64,000 bases of DNA from NCBI RefSeq assembly GCF_000150955.2, contig NC_011695.1:248001-312000 (forward strand). Reading direction: 5' to 3'. This stretch comes from Phaeodactylum tricornutum CCAP 1055/1 (Eukaryota > Bacillariophyta > Bacillariophyceae > Surirellales > Neidiaceae). Each line of letters begins with the position of its first letter. The stretch's first letter is position 1. The notes beneath the pieces are model-generated. The model searched no databases, had not been told where the DNA came from, and saw nothing but the letters and a program-made list of their open reading frames with translations. The translations under genes and the position numbers were made by a program. Positions 26,989 to 38,875 of this stretch are shown here, in pieces.

Positions 26989-29900
26989 TCATATAATGTT
27001 GAATACCTTCTTCAGCTTCACGACCAACCGCCAATCTTCGTTTTCAAGCTGCTCCTTGAAGTGGGCCTTGAGTGCATCGATAGAAGCTCGAGTTAAAGAT
27101 GAGTATAGGCTGTGCGAGGAGTCGAACTGACGCCCATACGTGATCGTTGGATTACTTTCGTTCACGATCTTGATGGCAACCGATAGACCTTTCCGTGCTG
27201 TCTCTTGTTCGCGTCCGTTCATCTCAATCGATGTTACCTTTCCGATATGTAAGCCTCCCAGCGCTGGGACACAAAGCGGCGTACCAACCTTCAAAATTCC
27301 TTCGACAATTTCCACACCGACAATGATGGGATCTTTTTGATTGAAAACATGCTGGGGTAAAACACGAATTATACTTGGGAAAACAGCGACAGCAGTGGCC
27401 TCTTCCCGTTTCCTTTGGTTGAGTTCATCCATAAATCGGGTGAATTGATCGAATAAGTGATAGATGATATCAGCTGTCATGATGCGAACTCCCATATCTT
27501 CGGCATGCTCGCGGGCCTCGCGCTCAATATCGACATCAAACGCCAAAATAGTGGCAAATTCGGGGTGACCCTTTTCGTTCATGATTGAAATTTTTGTCAC
27601 ATCACGCTTGTGAATCCTGCCAATTCCAATAGCACTGACAGGAATAGGGGGCTTTGTTTCTTCACGAAGGAATTGCAAAAGAGCTTCGAGTGCTCCCAAT
27701 GTTGAGGCCTGTACAAGCACCCCAACCTTGTCCGTACTCAGCTTGTCTTCCAGCTTTGTAAGGTCGGACATAACCTCGGCTTTGATGTCCTCCTCTTCAT
27801 CACCGGGTCCAACAACCATTACCGGTGTACCGGCCATTACTTTCTCAAGATTGTTGCCAATGAGTTTCACCCCAAGCGCTCCCTTAACCTCCTTGTGATG
27901 GATGTATTCCGATTTGATACGCATTTCGCGACTAGGCGGTGGTGTCAAAAGACCGCGGATCTCAGTCACAATAGGGCCGTCCAGTGTACAGAAAACGGCA
28001 CGATCACCTTCGCGCAAAAATCCGTTCACAACAAGGACATCAACAGTCATCCCAAGGCCGTCAATAGCTTTGACCTCCAACACCGTACATTGCAAGTTTG
28101 CATGCCACATGATCTGATCAGTTATCTTGCGCTGAGCCATCTGGCAAAGCAACAAGAGAACGTCTTGAATACCTTCTCCCGTTACCGCTGAGGTGGGAAC
28201 AAGTGGAATAAAATCCGAATTGGTCCAATCATCGTCACCCATTTCCCAATATAGATTCGAGTTGACACCCTGTTCTTGAAGCTGAACCTTAGCGTCCGTG
28301 GCACGGCTTCGGAATTCGGACATTGTGCTGTCGTCCTGAAGTTTCAATGCATCGCGGATCGGTGAGTCCTTCATAGTTTTCCAGCCGTAACACCGATCGA
28401 CTTTGTTCAAGGCAACCACAAAAGGAACGCCTCTCTTTCGAAGCATAGTCAGACTCTCAATCGTCTGCTGCTCTAAACCGTGCATTAGATCGACAACAAG
28501 AATAGCGACGTCACAAAGGGAAGAACCGCGGGAACGAAGGTTTGTAAAGGACTCATGACCGGGCGTATCAATCACTAGCATACCAGGCACTTTGAGCTCT
28601 ACATTTTCCGTAGCATTCAGTTTTGATACTTGTTGTTCAAGAGTTTTCTTTTCGAAGTAAGTTGCGCCAATTTGCTGTGTAATCCCTCCCGCCTCACCTT
28701 CCTGTACATTGGTCTTGCGGATCTTATCCAGTAACTTCGTTTTCCCGGTGTCTACGTGTCCCATGATGACAACAATAGGACACCGCAAGTCGTCCGGAGA
28801 ACGAGCGGCCAGGTTTATTTTCTCCTGTTCCAAGCGCTTGCGCTTTCCCTCATCTCGAAGTTGGGCTTTGATAGCATCTTTGCGATCCATTTCAGCTCTT
28901 TCGACTTCCATTTGTTCACGTTTTTCCGCTTCAACCTTGTCACGTTCTGCCCGTAGAATGCCAAGTTGGCGAAGACGTTCGGCTTCCTTTTTCTTCTCAA
29001 GCTCAATCAGATCCACGTCCTCATCGTGCGCTGTAACCTTTTCGAGACGTTTGGTCAAATCGCCAAATTTATCTTCGCCGTCGGGATCGCTAGCATCCCA
29101 TTCATCACCAGAGCTAGCGTTTTCTTCCCAGTCGTCGTCAGAATCTCCTTTTTCTTCCGTTTCGTCTTTCTTTTCTTCAGCTTTTGCTTCTTCGACCGGT
29201 GCCGATTCGTCCTCTTGTTCATCTTCTTCCTGCTTCTCAGGATGGGATGAATCCGCCTCGGCAGTAGTTGATTGTGACGTCTGGTGAGACTTTGCTTTGC
29301 CTCGCTTCTTCTTGGTATTGTCGTACACCGGTGGTGCCTTTTGCTTCACTTCGTCCTCAGCGTCGGTAGGCAACATTCCTGCTGCACGCATAGCTTCCAA
29401 ACGCTGCTCTGCCAAGCGCTGTTTGGCTTTTTGAGCCTTGGTCATGTAAGTACCTTCGCGCTTTTGGCGCTCGATCTTTTCTCTTTGCTTGGCCTTTTTA
29501 CGTTCGCGTTCTTCCTCGCGCTCTTTGAGTTCTGCCTCTTCCTTGGCTTCCAATTCGGCGATTCGGGCTTGCTCCGCTTCTTCGGCAACACGGATTCGCT
29601 CTTCCTCTTCGCGCTGTTTCTGTATGCGCTCTTGCACAAGACGGCCGCGGGCGGAGATCTAGAAAATTTGATTTATAAGCATAAACTCCAAATTCGATGA
29701 TGGAGCGCAATGGACATGGCTCTTATCCTTACCTTCTCTTCTGGTTTTGCGTCCGCGTCCCCTCCAGTTTTCTTTTTCTTTTTTTTCTTTTTCTTGTCCT
29801 TCTTGTCACCTTCACCATCAACGTCGATACCCTGGGCGGCCAGAAAAGCCGCTGCCGCATCGTGCGCACCTTCTTCTTTCGCGTCTGGTGTATCTTCCAG

Positions 29901-30062
29901 TTTATCCTCGCCTGTGTCCGCCGCAGAGGACGACGCTCGCTCGCCTGTTGTAGCCGCAGTCTGACCAACCTGAGCTTCGGCCTCGAGCAAAGCCTCCCAA
30001 TCCTCGTCCTCTTCTTTGGAAGCGACATTCTTGCCTCCAGCCTTTTTCTTTCCTTTTCCCAT
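26989..30062 (-). CDS. Translation initiation factor eIF5B (one intron)
   Basis: Exons 30062-29733 and 29658-26989 join to 999 residues, the usual eIF5B length. The 74-nt intron begins GTAAGG and ends TTTCTAG; it joins DAKPEEK to ISARGRLVQERIQ in phase 0. The first 330 residues are charged and repetitive, with a 9-Lys run and long Glu/Lys helices, as in other eIF5B N-termini. The GTPase follows: GHVDTGKTKLLDKIR (P loop), GITQQIGATYF (switch 1), DTPGHESF (switch 2) and NKVDR (base recognition). Domains II-IV come after, with LIGNNLEKVMAGTP and the C-terminal helix before the end at LVVKLKKVFNII. eIF5B joins the 60S and 40S subunits at the start codon. The gene is intact. Confidence 0.95.
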
Positions 30063-30359
30063 GGTAGAATGTAATGTTAATTGGTGATATGATACACCAA
30101 AATAGGGGGGGGAGCTAGCTACGACCAGTAAAACGCTCGTGCGCGAGACTGATGCATACGTCCCATCGTCTTGAGACGGAGCTTCGGATGCGTGTGGTGT
30201 TGAAAGCAGTTACCGAGAAACCCGCGTCTTTCGGGAGTCCCAGTTTTGGCTACTGGAAGACGAGAGGCAGACAGACCAAAACCTCGCAACGTACGACTTA
30301 AAGCTTCGCGTTTACAGTTAAGAACGAAACACTATGCTTTATGGTATCAGTAGATGTAT
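30063..30359. other. Short intergenic gap
   Basis: About 300 bases between two minus-strand genes. No gene was seen. A G run (GGGGGGGGAG) lies near 30107-30115. Confidence 0.35.
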
Positions 30360-31305
30360 CTACAACTCACCGACACCGGCACCAGCCGCCTTGGGGTTGC
30401 TGTTTCCCAGAAGACCTTGAGTCCCTTCCTTGATACTGTCCCGCCACTTCTCTGGATCGCTCAACAATGACTTCATCTCTTCGTTGTTCAACATTTCTTT
30501 TAAAAACGGATTGTCCGAAAAATCACCAGACAGTAACTTTACGCGCGTTTCCTCGATCTTGTCGTCGTCATCCAAGTCGCCTCCGGTCAGAATTTTATTC
30601 AAATCGTCCAACAATCCGTCCTGGGAACCGAGCAACTCCTGCATGCCTCCCATGGCTTCGGTCATGGACTTCATCATATCGGGATCGCCGAAAATGTTTT
30701 TCATTTGGTCAAAGCTTTCCCGCATGCGCAATTCGAAATATTCGGGATCAGCCTTGAACTTGGCCAGTTCATCCGCCGGCACGCTGTTGGAGGCTTCTAG
30801 CTGCGCCAAAACCTCATCCCGCTTCTCCAGAATATTGTCCACCATAGATGAGTCGGCCATCATTTTGAAAGCTTCTTCCATTTGCTTTTCGATTTCCTCC
30901 GGACTCATTTTAGAGAGCTCCTCGAGGGCGGTTCCGAATTGATCGCCCATTTGTCCGAGCAAATTTTGGGTTTCGGGGTCGTTGAGTGCGTCCCCCATAA
31001 GTTTGCGCAATTGGTCCATGTCCATGTCTTCCAATCCTGCCAAACCAGTGGCGTCTCCACCGTCTTGCTGCGCTTTTGCCTGGTCCTGCAAATCTTGAAA
31101 TTGTGTACCGGGCTTGCGCTTTCCACCGAGGCCAAACTGCGCCGCGGCGGGCTGCAAGGGAAAGCAACCAAAAATAACCCCAAACGGTGTGAGCAAGGAA
31201 ACTCTCGCAACAACCCGATACTGTGTCGCCACATGTTGAAATACCATTACGTACCGCCGCCAGAAGAGTCGAAATTCCGACAAACCGAGAAATGTTACGG
31301 ATCAT
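30360..31305 (-). CDS. Secreted or organellar Met-rich acidic protein (one intron)
   Basis: Exons 31305-31255 and 31151-30360 join to 280 residues. The 103-nt intron starts GTACGT and ends TTGCAG; it joins MIRNISRFVGISTLLAA to PAAAQFGLGGK, giving a signal peptide with a clean A-A-A-Q cleavage region that neither unspliced frame has. The mature protein is helical, acidic and rich in Met, Leu and Glu. Repeated short motifs such as LNDPETQNLLGQM, GDPDMMKSMTEAM and DNPFLKEMLNNEEM resemble the NPx..L..M pattern of STI1 repeats, which bind hydrophobic segments in ubiquilin and Hop/Sti1. That likeness is weak. Function is unknown; a lumenal chaperone-like binder is one possibility. It is divergent from the fibrillin gene at 31721. 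Confidence 0.7.
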
Positions 31306-31720
31306 AGTAATGTATTATTTGTTACCGAAAACTCGAATGGATGCTTCCGCCAAGAAATGAAGATGATCTGACAGTTAAATTGTAAAGTGCCGCACAAAAA
31401 CAAGACAAAAATGGGGACGACAATACAGTACATCCCTCTATGATGGCATCCGAGTTACAGGTGGCATCTTGGCACGTCTTGCCTGCGTCACCATCAAGTC
31501 GGATTATTTCTACGATTGAAGCGTTCGCGGTAAATTCGTCAGGCCATTCCCATATTTTGCAATCCAAAAGCAAAACCAGAATCCTCCGGATTCACAGCAA
31601 CTGTAAATACAGGATTGTCGAGCACGAACGTTGGGAACCCAACCACTCTTTTGTTCAGGTCTATGAGTGGCGTCGTCCCACAAACGCAGAGAAAAAAAAT
31701 ACTTTTCAACTAACGACAGT
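31306..31720. promoter_or_regulatory. Divergent intergenic region
   Basis: About 415 bases between the Met-rich protein gene and the fibrillin gene, which point apart. Open frames here are short and lack support. Both promoters are expected in this interval. Confidence 0.35.
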
Positions 31721-32665
31721 ATGAGGCCAATTGTTGGGTATGCCACGGCGCTGACTGTGTGCTTACTTCTATACACCATCGAAGGCTTCACAAGGACCGT
31801 CTTCTTGCAGGCGAAAACTGCTTCTTTGTATGTACAGACTCGTGGACTATCGCAATTCATACACAGCCAGCGACGAGCTCTACAGAGAGGCCACGGTCTC
31901 AAACCCTCGCAACTGAATGCCGAGCGGCTGTCGAACGCTGTCGAGTCGTCGCGTCTCAAGAAAGAGTTGTTGGCTTTAGCAAAACGAACCTTGCGTGGTT
32001 TCCAGGCCAGCACGAAAGACCGTCGTCGCGCACGAAGCCTTATAGATCAACTGGCTGCTTTGAATCCGACGCGCGACCCGGCCAAATCGTACTACGCAAC
32101 CCAAACTCAAGAAAGTAATGCCATTGATAGCAAGGACGGCTCTTCATCGAAGCTAGTAGGCGAGGCTAGTCTTTCCGGAAAATGGACACTCGTGTACACG
32201 GACGCTCCCGACATTACAGCGTTGGGCACTACAAATCCATGGGCGAAATTGGGTCGAATAGGACAAGAGTGCGAGCCGCCTTACATTCGAAACGTGATAG
32301 AGTGGAAGCGACCTGGTTGGGCCACATCGTTGCCGTTCTCGGGTTCTGAAGAGTCTCGCGTGTTGCAGCGAGTCGTCACCAAGGCGACGGCATCGCCAGA
32401 TCAACCCATGGTAGTCAATTTGGACATTGTTGGTCTTCGGATCAACGCTGATGCACCCACTACACTGTCGAACTTTGCCGAAGCGATCCAATCCCAGGGG
32501 CTCATCGCAGGATTTTTCCAAGCGGCACCCGTTGATCTGCAAGGTCCATTGCAAGCGCCTTTTGGCAAGTTTGAAGTCCTCTATTTAGATGAAGAATTAC
32601 GCGCCGTCAAGACAGGGCAAGGCTATGTAGCAGTCAATCTAAGGACTGGAGACGAATGGATTTAG
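31721..32665 (+). CDS. Plastid lipid-associated protein (PAP/fibrillin)
   Basis: 314 residues from the ATG at 31721, which starts a signal peptide (IVGYATALTVCLLLYTIEGF); the G-F junction fits plastid import in diatoms. An Arg/Lys-rich helical linker follows. The PAP/fibrillin domain covers about residues 95-310: LIDQLAALNPTRDPAKS, then LSGKWTLVYTDAPDI (family: L.G.W.LLYT), PPYIRNVIEWK, an inner beta barrel ending with LQAPFGKFEVLYLDEELR and GQGYVAVNLR. Fibrillins are lipocalin-like proteins bound to thylakoids and plastoglobules, where they handle lipids, carotenoids or plastoquinone. The specific subfamily cannot be named. An upstream ATG at 31667 is not needed. Confidence 0.88.
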   Translation: MRPIVGYATALTVCLLLYTIEGFTRTVFLQAKTASLYVQTRGLSQFIHSQRRALQRGHGLKPSQLNAERLSNAVESSRLKKELLALAKRTLRGFQASTKDRRRARSLIDQLAALNPTRDPAKSYYATQTQESNAIDSKDGSSSKLVGEASLSGKWTLVYTDAPDITALGTTNPWAKLGRIGQECEPPYIRNVIEWKRPGWATSLPFSGSEESRVLQRVVTKATASPDQPMVVNLDIVGLRINADAPTTLSNFAEAIQSQGLIAGFFQAAPVDLQGPLQAPFGKFEVLYLDEELRAVKTGQGYVAVNLRTGDEWI

Positions 32666-32765
32666 TATGCATATAAAGCGATGTATCAGAAATGTAAGCT
32701 AGCGTGTTTGGATTAACAACGTTTTGTTTTTCAAAAAGCATTCGTCTCCGCAAAAGGGTTCCCTC

Positions 32766-34775
32766 TCAAGCGCTGCGACTGTGTTGGAACAGTCGGTATC
32801 GTCCATTCGTAATCCTTCTTTCTTCGTACTTTTTCCATTCAATTTCTGGAATAGGCTGCCAACCATCGAATCGTTGTTTCCATTGCATCGCCGCTAGTAC
32901 ACAAACTGTCAAGGTAGCCAAACCAACGATGAGTACACGTGGAGCAATTTTGGGAGGAACAAAGCCGACGTCCTTGATCTTGTCTGGTTGATCGTACAAC
33001 ACAGAATCAAAACCTCTTCGCGACAAACAGTGAGGACCGGTCCACCCGGACACGCATTCGCACACACGTCCTTGTGTACACCGCCCTCGCTGAGAACCAC
33101 CACAAGCCTCCGGCCGCTCACTGTCGTCCATTGGATTGCATGAGCCAAGTCCCGTTGCAATTCCCTTCAGTGGCTGCGAGTCTTCCTCCGTCTTATACAT
33201 GTCCGCATGTGCATCAATCCACCGCCGCGTAGGACGTTCAGGGGTTGAGCATCCCACTTTTTGTTCGGGGCGATTTGGATCCTGATACACTCGAATCCAG
33301 TTCACCTTGTACTCTGGTGCCTTGTTTTTGAGCAGCATATCGCAAAATCCTTCTGAAAACCCACACAGCTCAGACCATTCGGTTGAATGGCAATCGAATA
33401 CATCGCATGGACAAGTAGCTGGGCATTGCTCCGGAAATCCCCATTGCTTCGAAACTGCCGTATTCAGAATTATGTAGCTAGGCTCCGATGAGATTTCGGA
33501 ACCTAAACCCGCTTTCTTGATACCAGTCCCGTCTATCGCCAACACAAGCTCGTCGTCCAAAAACCAATTCAGATAACCATCACTGGACTCTGTGGGCACA
33601 TCCCACTCCATTCTATACCGGTGCGGCTTTTGGAAATGATCCGCATTCAATTGTCGATTGTAACTTATCGCATCGCTCCAATAGTCCTGGCGAGCTGGAT
33701 TGACATCATTCAGAAATGAATTGTAATTTCCGTAGAATAAGATGTTCAGTGACGTATTCCGACCACCCATAAGTCCTTCATACCATTGACCCGGCCCCGG
33801 CCATTCACCCGGTCCGGGACGATTGCTCGCACGGCCCGGTGCCACTTGAAATGACGAACTCATGAACGGTTGTCCCACTGGCATCTTCAAGAAGGTGCCC
33901 TGATTTGCGTGTAAATTTCCGGGCTGCACTTCGAAGATGTCCATTTCGGGAGCACCGCGACCGAGTTGAGTTGCAAGTCCGTAATGCGCCACTCGGTCGC
34001 AGCCGGAAATAGCCTGTGCATAGCCGGACTTTTGTGTACAGTTAACTGAGCTCCAAGGCCAAATATGTTGAGAGCTGCCGACATAAGTATGTCGTGCCAG
34101 ATTGCCCAGTAGCCAAAAGGCAGGCCACAAACCACCAACGTTTGATTGACCTGGCAGAATGACTTCGGCTTCAATGATACCACCTGTAAAGCAGAACTTA
34201 TTCCACGATTGAAGCATAGCGGATCGAAAGTGTTTAGTGACGTGCGTTCTTTTTCGATTTACGTCGTCAAAGCCAACGACATCTGTATCGGCGGCTTCGG
34301 TGTGAATCACTAGTTCGCCCTCTTCGTTCACGCGGACATTGTCAGGACTGTAGTAGTGTAAGGCGTCGTTTGTATAGTCGTTTTTGTTCATTGCAGTCCA
34401 TCGAGGATCGGAACCATCTTCGAAGGTGCGATGCGCGGTATTGAACTCGTCCGAAAAGACTAGTTCAAAGGTCCGTGGCGTAAAGGTTGGGAATTCCGTC
34501 GGAGCGGGCGTAGGAGAAAGCGAAGGAGATGGCGTCGATGTAGGCGCAGGAGACACCGTCTTTTTCCGCCGAGTTGCAGGGGAAGGTTTTTTTGGTGGTT
34601 TGGGTGTATAAGGGATTTTTACGTCGAGTGGTTGCGTCGTTCGTGCTTCCAAGGGCGTATCTGGGTCTATCCAGTTGGAAGCTGCCAATGGGGGAAAAAA
34701 TAGCACATTCAAAATAAAGCACACCAGGAAACGCCATAGCCGTATCAAACTACGTTGAGCGAACAATTGCCCCAT
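32766..34775 (-). CDS. Kre6/Skn1-type GH16 beta-glucan transglycosylase-like protein
   Basis: 669 residues from the ATG at 34775; the frame upstream has no ATG. A hydrophobic anchor lies at residues 12-35 (LIRLWRFLVCFILNVLFFPPLAAS), then a Pro/Ser/Thr-rich linker. Residues about 115-500 form the Skn1/Kre6 branch of GH16: FELVFSDEFN, ALHYYSPDNVRV, GGLWPAFWLLGNL, and the catalytic motif EMDIFE (nucleophile Glu277, acid/base Glu282 in ExDxxE). After it comes a Cys-rich EGF-like module (CVSGWTGPHC) and a C-terminal membrane helix (VLIVGLATLTVCVLAAM). Yeast homologues act in beta-1,6-glucan formation; in diatoms related proteins are thought to add branches to the storage glucan chrysolaminarin. 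The role here is inferred from family. It ends close to, and on the opposite strand from, the fibrillin gene. Confidence 0.88.
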   Translation of the reverse strand: MGQLFAQRSLIRLWRFLVCFILNVLFFPPLAASNWIDPDTPLEARTTQPLDVKIPYTPKPPKKPSPATRRKKTVSPAPTSTPSPSLSPTPAPTEFPTFTPRTFELVFSDEFNTAHRTFEDGSDPRWTAMNKNDYTNDALHYYSPDNVRVNEEGELVIHTEAADTDVVGFDDVNRKRTHVTKHFRSAMLQSWNKFCFTGGIIEAEVILPGQSNVGGLWPAFWLLGNLARHTYVGSSQHIWPWSSVNCTQKSGYAQAISGCDRVAHYGLATQLGRGAPEMDIFEVQPGNLHANQGTFLKMPVGQPFMSSSFQVAPGRASNRPGPGEWPGPGQWYEGLMGGRNTSLNILFYGNYNSFLNDVNPARQDYWSDAISYNRQLNADHFQKPHRYRMEWDVPTESSDGYLNWFLDDELVLAIDGTGIKKAGLGSEISSEPSYIILNTAVSKQWGFPEQCPATCPCDVFDCHSTEWSELCGFSEGFCDMLLKNKAPEYKVNWIRVYQDPNRPEQKVGCSTPERPTRRWIDAHADMYKTEEDSQPLKGIATGLGSCNPMDDSERPEACGGSQRGRCTQGRVCECVSGWTGPHCLSRRGFDSVLYDQPDKIKDVGFVPPKIAPRVLIVGLATLTVCVLAAMQWKQRFDGWQPIPEIEWKKYEERRITNGRYRLFQHSRSA

Positions 34776-35348
34776 CTCGTGCGAGAGCAGTACAGGCTTG
34801 GGACCTGTTTTAGGGGTCAGCACCAAATTGCTCCACAAGTATCGGCGAGGTCGTTTGGACGGCTCTGGAAGATCGAATACAGAAAAAAACTTTTTCGTGC
34901 GACGGAATCCAAATTTGATCAGTTTTTCGTGGCGGATATTAGTAGCGGCAGAAATCAAGCTGATGGCTATCACAGGGAGCTAGGAAGCTAATCCCAAGAG
35001 GTTTTGTGTTTTCAGCAGCACTATCCTTTGAAATCTGGTTTTCGTGGCACAAGAGCCAACACTGAGAAGGACACACCATTTTATTGTGGATGTCGTCAAT
35101 CTTCAACGACGCACACATGCCTGGGGAGAATATGTTAAATGTGTACTGCTGTAGAGACACCATTTGGCTTTGGTATCTCTTTTCTTTGTCACATAAGACA
35201 TCTTTGTTTGAAAAGGATCACTATCACAGCTTATGAAATTCCGAAAGCCTATATTTTATACCCATTTTTGTAATGCTGTGCCCATCACAATCTATGAATA
35301 ACCACTCATTTTGTCAATTCGATTGCAGTCGCCCACTTCTGTTTGGTA
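34776..35348. other. Divergent intergenic region
   Basis: About 570 bases between the GH16 gene (minus) and a methyltransferase gene (plus). The minus-strand frame stays open to 34973 but from a GTG, and its sequence (IKFGFRRTKKFFSVFD) lacks family resemblance; an upstream exon of the GH16 gene is possible. The right half is AT-rich. Confidence 0.35.
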
Positions 35349-36469
35349 ATGTACACCATGACGCCCTCTCTGTATCTACCAGCTCTTCTGTTTTTTTATT
35401 CTATTAAAGCAGAGGCGTGGACAAGAGCGGCTCGGATAAGTCGATACAACGCTCGGCCTATTTCGACGGGTGCTCTGCAAGCGGCAAGAAGCAATGGTTT
35501 TCCCAAAAAGCGCGGCCCACAACAATCCAAGGCATCTCCTAAATCCGACGATAAACCGATTTATTCCATGCCTGCTCTTTACGATTTAGCGTTTGGATAC
35601 AGATCTTACGAAGACGAAGTCACATTTTTGTTACAAACACATGAACGCTGCACAGGTCAGACACCAGCAAACATTCTGGAAATGGCCGCTGGCCCTGCTC
35701 GGCACGCGCTAACGGCCCTTCAACTACACGATGCGGTACAGTCTGCGACATGCGTCGACCTTTCACCGGAAATGGCAGCTTATGCAAAAGCAATCGCAGA
35801 CGAGGAGCTACCTGAAAATAGAAAGAATATGTTCACGTATATCGTGGACGATATGCGCTACTTCCAGCTCGAAGATGCTTCGCAAACTTTTGATACAGCG
35901 TGGATATTACTTGGCTCTCTTCAGCACTTGACTAAGAATGAAGATGTTATTGCTTGTTTGACTCTTGTCAATAGACATCTGGAGACTGGTGGGACATTAA
36001 TTGTTGAATTGCCACATCCACGAGAAACATTTTCTATGGTGGAATGTACTCGAAATGGTTGGGAGGTACCCCTCGAAGATGAGAACGGCGAAGAATCCGG
36101 CGAGCTTAGAATCGTTTGGGGAGACGAAGACGATGAGTTCAATTCCATTACTCAAGTACGGAACTTTACCGTTGCGATGGAATTGACTGGTGTCGCTGAG
36201 ACGGACAAACTTCAGAACGTCCGCGAAGTGGTGAGTGCAATCAAATTTTTGCTCGCAAAATCAATATCTCCATCGCGATGGTGTCTCAGGTTGTAAATTA
36301 TTGCATTTTGCAGGTTCCTCTGCGTCTCTTTACTGCTCAAGAGATTGATGCTCTAGCACGATGTGCTGGCTTCGAGATGGTTGAAATGTACGGCTCTTTG
36401 GACGAGGAAGTCAAAGTAGATGACGAAGACCTTGCCTTTCGATTGGTGTCGGTTCTGCGAAAACTGTAA
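35349..36469 (+). CDS. Class I SAM-dependent methyltransferase (one intron)
   Basis: Exons 35349-36230 and 36314-36469 join to 345 residues. The 83-nt intron begins GTGAGT and ends TTTGCAG; it joins NVREV to VPLRLFTAQEID. The N-terminus (PSLYLPALLFFYSIKAEAW) is a signal-type segment, so the enzyme is probably organellar or secretory. The methyltransferase core starts near residue 85 (YDLAFGYRSYEDEV) with motif I ILEMAAGPARHA (ExxxGxGxx), the acidic strand end TCVDLSPEMAAYA, the motif DDMRYFQLE and TAWILLGSLQHL, and LVNRHLETGGTLIVEL as motif III. The last exon has the final strand pair (CAGFEMVEMYG ... RLVSVLRKL) expected at the end of this fold. Substrate cannot be told. ATGs at 35349 and 35358 are both possible. 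Confidence 0.8.
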
Positions 36470-36503
36470 AAAAACGACAGCTGGCTGTGAAATTCAGACA
36501 TCA

Positions 36504-38875
36504 CTACTTTTTGGCTACAAAATACCCCCACAACGAATTTTGGTCTTCAAGGGCGATGTCCTCCAACGAGTCATCGTGAGATGTGCCTGAGTGTGTAGAG
36601 GGCGTTTTCCGTTTCTTGCGATGGGTCATCGTGATTGGAGATTTTGGTTCCCGCAGTGGATGGCCCCAAATATCTACCTCGAGTCCGTCTTTAAAGATTC
36701 GTAGATATTCTGGTGCATCGTACCGCGGATGACGCTCAAATGGGTGTTCCTGTCCGGTAACTGGTTCAGATGGTGCATGATGCTCGGTAAGAATCGTCTC
36801 ACTCGATTGGGCAACCAACACGGATTGATGTGCTTCGATTAAGTTATTTCGAGTATCAATGCTAGGAAGGATCACATTTGCTATCTCAGAGGGCAAGCCG
36901 TTTTTATCAGATCGAGCCGGAGCGGTGAATGGTCGTTCTTTGTGAGTAGATCCGTTCCGTGCCTGAGAAATCAATAGGTACTTCTTGCCCCCGTGAAGTT
37001 GCAACGTTAGTGGGGGGCGACAAGGAGTGTTTATTTTCAGTCTGTGCATCTGTACGACTGTCGCCTAATCTTATCTTTGTGTCAGAGGGACTGGTGTTGG
37101 GTTTTGGGCTTTGATACGGATTTAAAATGGGTTTCAATGCTGTCGTGGCCGGCTTTTTCGCAGGTTGTCGTTGAAATCTCGCAATCCCTTGACTCTCGGG
37201 CTTTCGGTCTGGAAGCGTTTCGTCGAGCTCAAACTCAACAATGTCTTCTTGTCTGCATTTGGCTTCAGTACTGGCAGCTAGCACATTGAACGCTTTGTCA
37301 CTGGGAAGTTGAGAGCCCGAAGAAGGGCGGCCGTATTGAGCGAGCGGTGCATCTTGATAGGGTGGTGGCATTAGAGGAAGTTCGGGAATGGTAAAGAGGT
37401 CCATTTCGGGGCTAGGATTAGTGGTGAATTCAGGATCGTAACCATTCATGCCATTAGCTATCAGAAGCGTTCGGGGATGAAACCCAGGTCGAAACGCATG
37501 TACCGGAATCGTCGACATCGCTGTTTGATGTTGTTGGCTCACGGTACGCGTTGGACTTGTGCTTGTGCTATTTTGAAGGTATCGGCTGCCGTCTTGGTGA
37601 GGAGAAACGAAGAAGTCTTCGGGAAAAGGATGCAGTGCCGGCTGTGTCGTCTCACAGTGTGTTGAAGGGAATCGTTGAAGGCGAAAATTGCTTCTCAAGG
37701 TGTGAGATCCAAACGGTACTGCAACACCTAAGGGTGGACATGTTTCATTTACAGGCGCTGGAGGGCTCCATTTTGCTTCGAAGCTTCTTTCGCTATATCG
37801 ATTCTGGTACGAGAAGGCTTGTCTTGGCAAAAAATCTATCTCGTTCTGGTAGAAGGGAGAAGGCTGTGGGTAGAACTCATTTTCAGTCGGTTGATGAAAC
37901 GGTAGACGTTGTTCTCGATGACGTTGGGTAGGCTGGTATGCAGCTTGCTCGCGCGAGTCGAGGTGGTGTTCTTTATAGTAAGGAGTGTAACCGTGGGGGA
38001 GATGCTGATACTGTGTTGCTCCGGGACCATGGTGGAACAGTGGATCCCGAGGCGCAGGATATGTCTGTGTGCTAGGTTGGATTTCCTCCGAGGGCACGTA
38101 TCCAAAAGGATCATTTTGCTGTGGAGGTGGATCGCGATGTTGTGAAGCGACTTGTTGTTGCCGATAGGATGCAATGGGATTCGTATGTACTGACGATAGT
38201 CCTGGCGCTCCTCGAATACGTCGATACTGGGCTGTACCTGTTGTTTCTTCCTGTTGCCGATAGAGCTGTTGGCCTTCACCCAATGCTGCTTGTGCAGGAG
38301 ACTTTGCCAACGAAACTGTAATGGCCCTTCTTGAGATCGGGTCTGTGTAATAAGAGTAATTTCCCTGGTCTGTGAAACAAACATAGACAATTCAAGAATG
38401 AGTTGGATGGCTTTGACAATTCTAAATTCGTATTTGCATTTATTGTCTGGCGAGCGACTTTCTGCTTCCTCGGGCTGATGAGCATTCGACGAGGCTATCG
38501 GAAAGGCTACTTACATCCATTCAATCGTCTGGGCCGTTTCGGATGATTGTAGGGTTGCGAAGAAACCGCTGAAGGTTGAATATTGGCGTCCGCCGCGATG
38601 GCATTGAAACTTGCGCGGCTTTGGGCACGATGTTGGAATCCTTTGCTCTGTCGCATCTTCATTCTGGATTTGCCAGATGTCAACCACTTTTCACCCGTCA
38701 TTGTTGTGACAAAATTGATAGGAGTGCAGGTGAAAACGCAATGTAAAAGTCGTGCCGTTGGCCTCAATCTCTTTTCATGCTGATGTCCATGGTGCGGGGG
38801 ACCACTTTTCCGCTCGTCCATGGCGCGAATCGATGTCTGAGAGACGCGTACTAACATAAGGTGAGAGACCTTCAT
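36504..38875 (-). CDS. Unrecognised Gln/Pro-rich disordered protein (spliced; 3' junction uncertain)
   Basis: The first exon is 38875-38515 and the second starts at 38369. The 145-nt intron begins GTAAGT and ends TTTCACAG and joins PKRPRRLNG to YQGNYSYYTDPISRR. If the second exon runs to its own stop at 36907 the protein is 607 residues. A third open frame at 37049-36504 looks equally coding (APEYLRIFKDGLEVDIWGHP) and overlaps the second by 143 bp in a different frame, so a short intron near 36960-37060 probably leads into it; a suitable acceptor TTTCTCAG lies near 36992, but the donor is not clear. No known domain was recognised; the protein is Gln/Pro/Tyr-rich (QYQHLPHGYTPYYKEHH) in its middle. 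It may be an RNA- or transcription-related scaffold. Confidence 0.55.
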
